A stretch of DNA of 64,000 nucleotides from Tetmemena sp. SeJ-2015 (taxonomy: Eukaryota > Ciliophora > Spirotrichea > Sporadotrichida > Oxytrichidae): the NCBI GenBank assembly GCA_027382625.1, contig JAJKFJ010021078.1, positions 62,001 through 126,000 on the forward strand, given 5' to 3'. Under the pieces are notes generated by a model, which saw only the letters and a list, made by a program, of their open reading frames with translations, did no database searches and was not told where the DNA came from. Below are positions 60,919-64,000 of this stretch, one piece after another. Position numbers and translations under genes: made by a program. How positions within the stretch are numbered: the stretch's first letter is position 1; each line of letters starts with the position of its first letter.

Positions 60919-61167
60919 AAAAGATTTTTATTGAAATTTGTAAATAAGATATTTCTATTAATCGCTCTTTATAAAAGCTATTCACAACTTAGAGAATTAA
61001 CTCGTGTAAATATAATAATTTATTCAAATTAAAAATCTAAAAATAGCTTCATAAAGGATAAGCTAATTTAATTATACTCCCAATGTCTCTTGAAATTAGG
61101 ATTGGGTATTGATCTGCAATGGATTATTATAACTTTGATATTCTACTTATTCTTCTAATTTTTTCGC
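60919..61167. other. Spacer between two minus-strand genes
   Basis: AT-rich, about 250 bp. No coding frame and no telomere-like repeat seen. Confidence 0.5.
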
Positions 61168-64000
61168 TCATAAGAACCCATTATCTTCAACATTGATGAT
61201 GCTGTCATTTTCCTTGTAGTCATGGTGGGAGAAGATGTCCTCAACTATAATCTCATTGTCGATATTTATCAAAGTGTTCTTAGCCTTTACTTGGTGAGAG
61301 CCCTTTCTGTGCCGATTTTACTCAGCTCGGTGCAGCTCAAACTAGTTTGGATCCAGAGTCTCTCTATCTTAAATGTCCTAGCTCTGACCTCTTTCCTTTT
61401 ACTAGTAATCTTCTATCAGCTCCAAATTTAAATACAATTTGAGTAATAGAGGTACTTTAAAGGATTTTATAATAAGTAAGAAATAAAAATGAAATTATTT
61501 AAGTCAAATGAAGCAAACTTAATCTCATTTTAATTTAGCTCTTCGTCCCCTGGGAATATTTTCATAATGAGACTGTTCATTCTAATGGCTTGCACATCAA
61601 CCGCAGGTATATCATCTTGTGCCATTATTTGATCAGTAATCTCTTTTATGAATTCCTTGGGGTCATTAAAAGGATGGATCTTCTGAAGCAGGTGCTTGCT
61701 AGTATTTAGAGCACTACCTGGCTTAGAGATCATTAAAAAATAAATCAAAATCTTATTAAAAGTTCCTAGCGCTGTTCTCAAAAGCATCAGAATCTAGAAC
61801 TATCTTGACCTTCGGCTTCTTATCGAAAGTGGATTTGCTCTGTCTCTAAGTCCTTGACCTTTCAAGCGACTTATTGAGTACTCTATTTGTGGGCGGCTTT
61901 GCAAGTAAGCTGGTTCCTGCATGGTCGCTGGCTTGACTCATGTTAATCGTCAAACTTGGATTGTTAGGCTTCTCTCGACAATATAAAATGATCAATAATT
62001 GTCTTCTCTCTACTCTAGGGTTGGTAATGAGTGGCTAGGAGTGTAGGATTGAGAAATTGTTACTCTTATCCACGCCTTCAATGAGTTCATCCATGTACCT
62101 GCCCAGCTTCTGATCCTTATTCAGATTCTTGAGGATTTGGTTCTTTCTTGCTTTGTCAACTCCATCCCTTGCTGTATCGCTGTCATCAGAGCCAGTGAAC
62201 TAGTTTTCTCTCTCCTCTTCATTTAAATGCATACATATGGCTGAGAGAGAAAAGAAGTTTAATTTAAGGCTTGCTTGTCTGCCTTCTCTATTGAGTCCTC
62301 CAAATGAAGTAAAAGAAAGTAAGACTATTTAAAATTTGTAAATGCTGCTTTTCCCTTTCGTCTTCTAATATCAGCTGATCTTAAAATAAGCAATGTAATC
62401 TTCAAGAATGGCAAGAGTGCTCTCTGGTATGTGCTCTGTTGGCTTCTCCTTCCCTTCTGTCTTCTCTTTCTGAAGTAAAGTTCTCTTTAATATAAAAGCA
62501 TGAGTATATCTCTTAGAGTCAGTGTTAGAAGTATGAGGGTCAACTTAATTTAAACTAATTTAAAAGAGAAAATACAGCAACTAGCTTTTTGAAGTGCCTT
62601 GATGTCTTAGCTCTGTTGTGCCTCAGATTCTTCTTCAGCAGTTCCAATTGAGTGAGTTCCTCCTTGATCCCAGCCGCTCTTAACACCTTATCTCTTTGGA
62701 GGTAGAACTGAATCTTCTCGATATTTTTGTTATTGAGAACTAGCTCACCCTTATCAAGCATTACTCCAGTTGTCTCAATGACTCAGTGTATTCAAACAAA
62801 TATTTTTTTAATGGCAGTTGTATTTCTCTCTGAGCATGTTATTGTCTTCTTCGACTTCAGCTGCGTCTAGGAGCGCCTGATACTTTTCTAAGTTGCCGCA
62901 CAAGACAGAGGGTGGTGTATAGTCTGGGGATAGAACGGATGAGGACGTTCTTCAACTGCACATACAGTTTGAAGGCAAACACTCCAAAGAAAATTATATT
63001 GCTCAGAAGGATTATCACGAACAGATAAATAATTGCTACACACACTCATTCAAATGAAATGAGGATTTAATTTTTGCAGAATGAGTTTGTTGGTTTCCGT
63101 GAGAGTGACCCCAGAAGAAGTAGAGGAGGAGCCAGTGGACACATTCGTGGAGTCTATGGACACGATGTAGAAGATACCGCAGAATATTGTCAGCAGCGAA
63201 CTTATGATAGACAGACTCTCCAGTTGGTTCAGAGTTTGCAAAAAAGATATTATCTATTTTAAGTTACTGTGACGAAAGGGTTCTTGGTCACGTTGATGCT
63301 CATGAAGAATATCAACATCAGCAAAACCAAAAGACTTCAAAATAGTAATTACGTATTATACTATTTTTATTTGAAGAGCCTAAGTAATCACTCCATATTG
63401 AACGAGGAAGACTTGCACAAAGATCAGGAATATCTTCCTGTACATTAAAATGATCATATGAAATATTTATAGACATGATGACGCTCTCCCAGTAGTAGAA
63501 TCTGAGTTTGTAGCCTCTGAATAAGAAACCATACTTCTGCTTAATGTCGAGACTATCCAACTTCTAGTGGTTTTTCAAAAGCAGGAACAAAGAGAACAAA
63601 GGAATTCCCATGCCCCAAATCACCAAAGCTGGTACTCCAACTGCCATAGCCCACAGCGAGTGCTGTCCATGATAACAGACGACTTCTAAATCGTTCTATA
63701 TGACTTATAAATAGTTTTAAAGTTCTTAAGTCTGCTATCCCCATCCACATCCACGCAACTAAGAAAGCTTTAAGAAATGAATTTGGAATTACTTGAAGGT
63801 GTTAAAGACGTATTTCACTATGTTTGGGTGCACTAAGAAAAGGAGTATCACAATTGAGGACGTCGAACTCGCCCTAAATTAAGGATGGCTTAAGTTCTTC
63901 CGATAAATAAAGCCCCAAACTAAGTAGCTTATCAAAACCAGCATGAAAGGGAGAATCCCGAACAGAGCAAGCTTGAAGTAGAAGATTATATTTAAAGATT
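61168..64000 (-). CDS. Paralogue of the giant surface protein, membrane domain and tail (partial)
   Basis: Cut by the right edge. It matches the C-terminal part of the plus-strand giant gene: KQKYGFLFRGYKLRFYYWE (about 63510-63560) against KQKFGFLYNGYK there, and LTETNKLIL against LNETTKLIL after a membrane segment (ISSLLTIFCGIFYIVS here, LFAGIITIYCAIFFIS there). Further membrane segments include AIIYLFVIILLSNIIFFGVF (about 63030-62975). The tail has coiled-coil text (LEKYQALLDAAEVEEDNNM, ELTQLELLKKNLRHN) and charged blocks down to NTLINIDNEIIVEDI, ending at TGA 61168-61170. Several introns/IESs at about 62260-62560, 61730-61760 and 61430-61540 are unresolved. Probably a multi-pass membrane protein of the same family. 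Confidence 0.75.

Noticed and set aside
1..64000. Telomere-bearing elements or C4A4/G4T4 telomeric repeats
   Set aside because: I saw no CCCCAAAA/GGGGTTTT tracts; the only long G run is at the tip of the inverted-repeat element.
1..64000. tRNA, rRNA or CRISPR arrays
   Set aside because: No tRNA B-box-like pattern with a plausible cloverleaf, no rRNA-like block and no regularly spaced repeats were noticed; I could not run a covariance search.

Overview
This window reads as germline (micronuclear) DNA of a stichotrich-type ciliate (the Oxytricha/Stylonychia group is the best fit; the species is not determined). Two observations carry this. First, every recognisable gene uses TAA and TAG as glutamine and only TGA as stop, so standard-code reading frames are artificially short. 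Second, the genes are cut by short AT-rich inserts bounded by 3-8 bp direct repeats. Deleting one repeat copy plus the insert restores the reading frame exactly, or removes an in-frame TGA. That is the pointer/IES (internal eliminated sequence) arrangement of stichotrich germline genes. I worked out 17 such inserts to the base, 13 to 115 bp long. True introns (GT...AG, about 23-105 bp) are also present.

Layout. 105-2539 (+): mitochondrial AAA+ zinc protease of the FtsH/YME1 family. 2727-4480 (+): unrecognised, heavily interrupted gene. 4510-9802 (-): large N/Q-rich coiled-coil protein. 10068-11115 (-): small unrecognised basic protein. 11236-16154 (-): RCC1-propeller plus coiled-coil protein, the most interrupted gene here. 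16264-17069 (-): probable N-myristoylated EF-hand protein. 17195-18437 (+): unrecognised protein. About 18511-20765 (+): protein ending in SH3-like domains. 22403-23200 (-): unrecognised gene lying against a decayed Tc1/IS630-like DDE transposase (23200-23940, -). 23941-25513: AT-rich desert.

25514-27656 is a mobile element with about 350-bp terminal inverted repeats that carry iteron-like arrays. It encodes a helicase of superfamily-3 appearance, broken in this copy.

From 27927 to 52776 (+) lies a giant surface-protein gene: signal peptide, cysteine-rich repeats, a long beta-helix-like repeat region, a membrane domain and a cytoplasmic tail. It is split by a 4.1-kb segment holding a complete, unrelated nuclear-type gene (33646-36972) and an orphan coding scrap. 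That segment is bounded by two nearly identical 0.83-kb direct repeats (32437-33262 and 37386-38210), each of which is itself coding sequence of the giant gene.

52981-59578 (-): translation initiation factor eIF4G with a long Q/N-rich N-terminus. 59641-60918 (-): phosphoserine aminotransferase, with three exactly mapped IESs. 61168 to the right edge (-): a paralogue of the giant surface protein's membrane domain and tail, cut by the window end.

Most of these genes would be expected on separate gene-sized macronuclear chromosomes after IES removal, so neighbourhood here does not imply operon-like cooperation. The points most worth a second look are the TIR/helicase element, the 0.83-kb repeats around a nested gene, the orphan coding segment and the ultra-short IESs.
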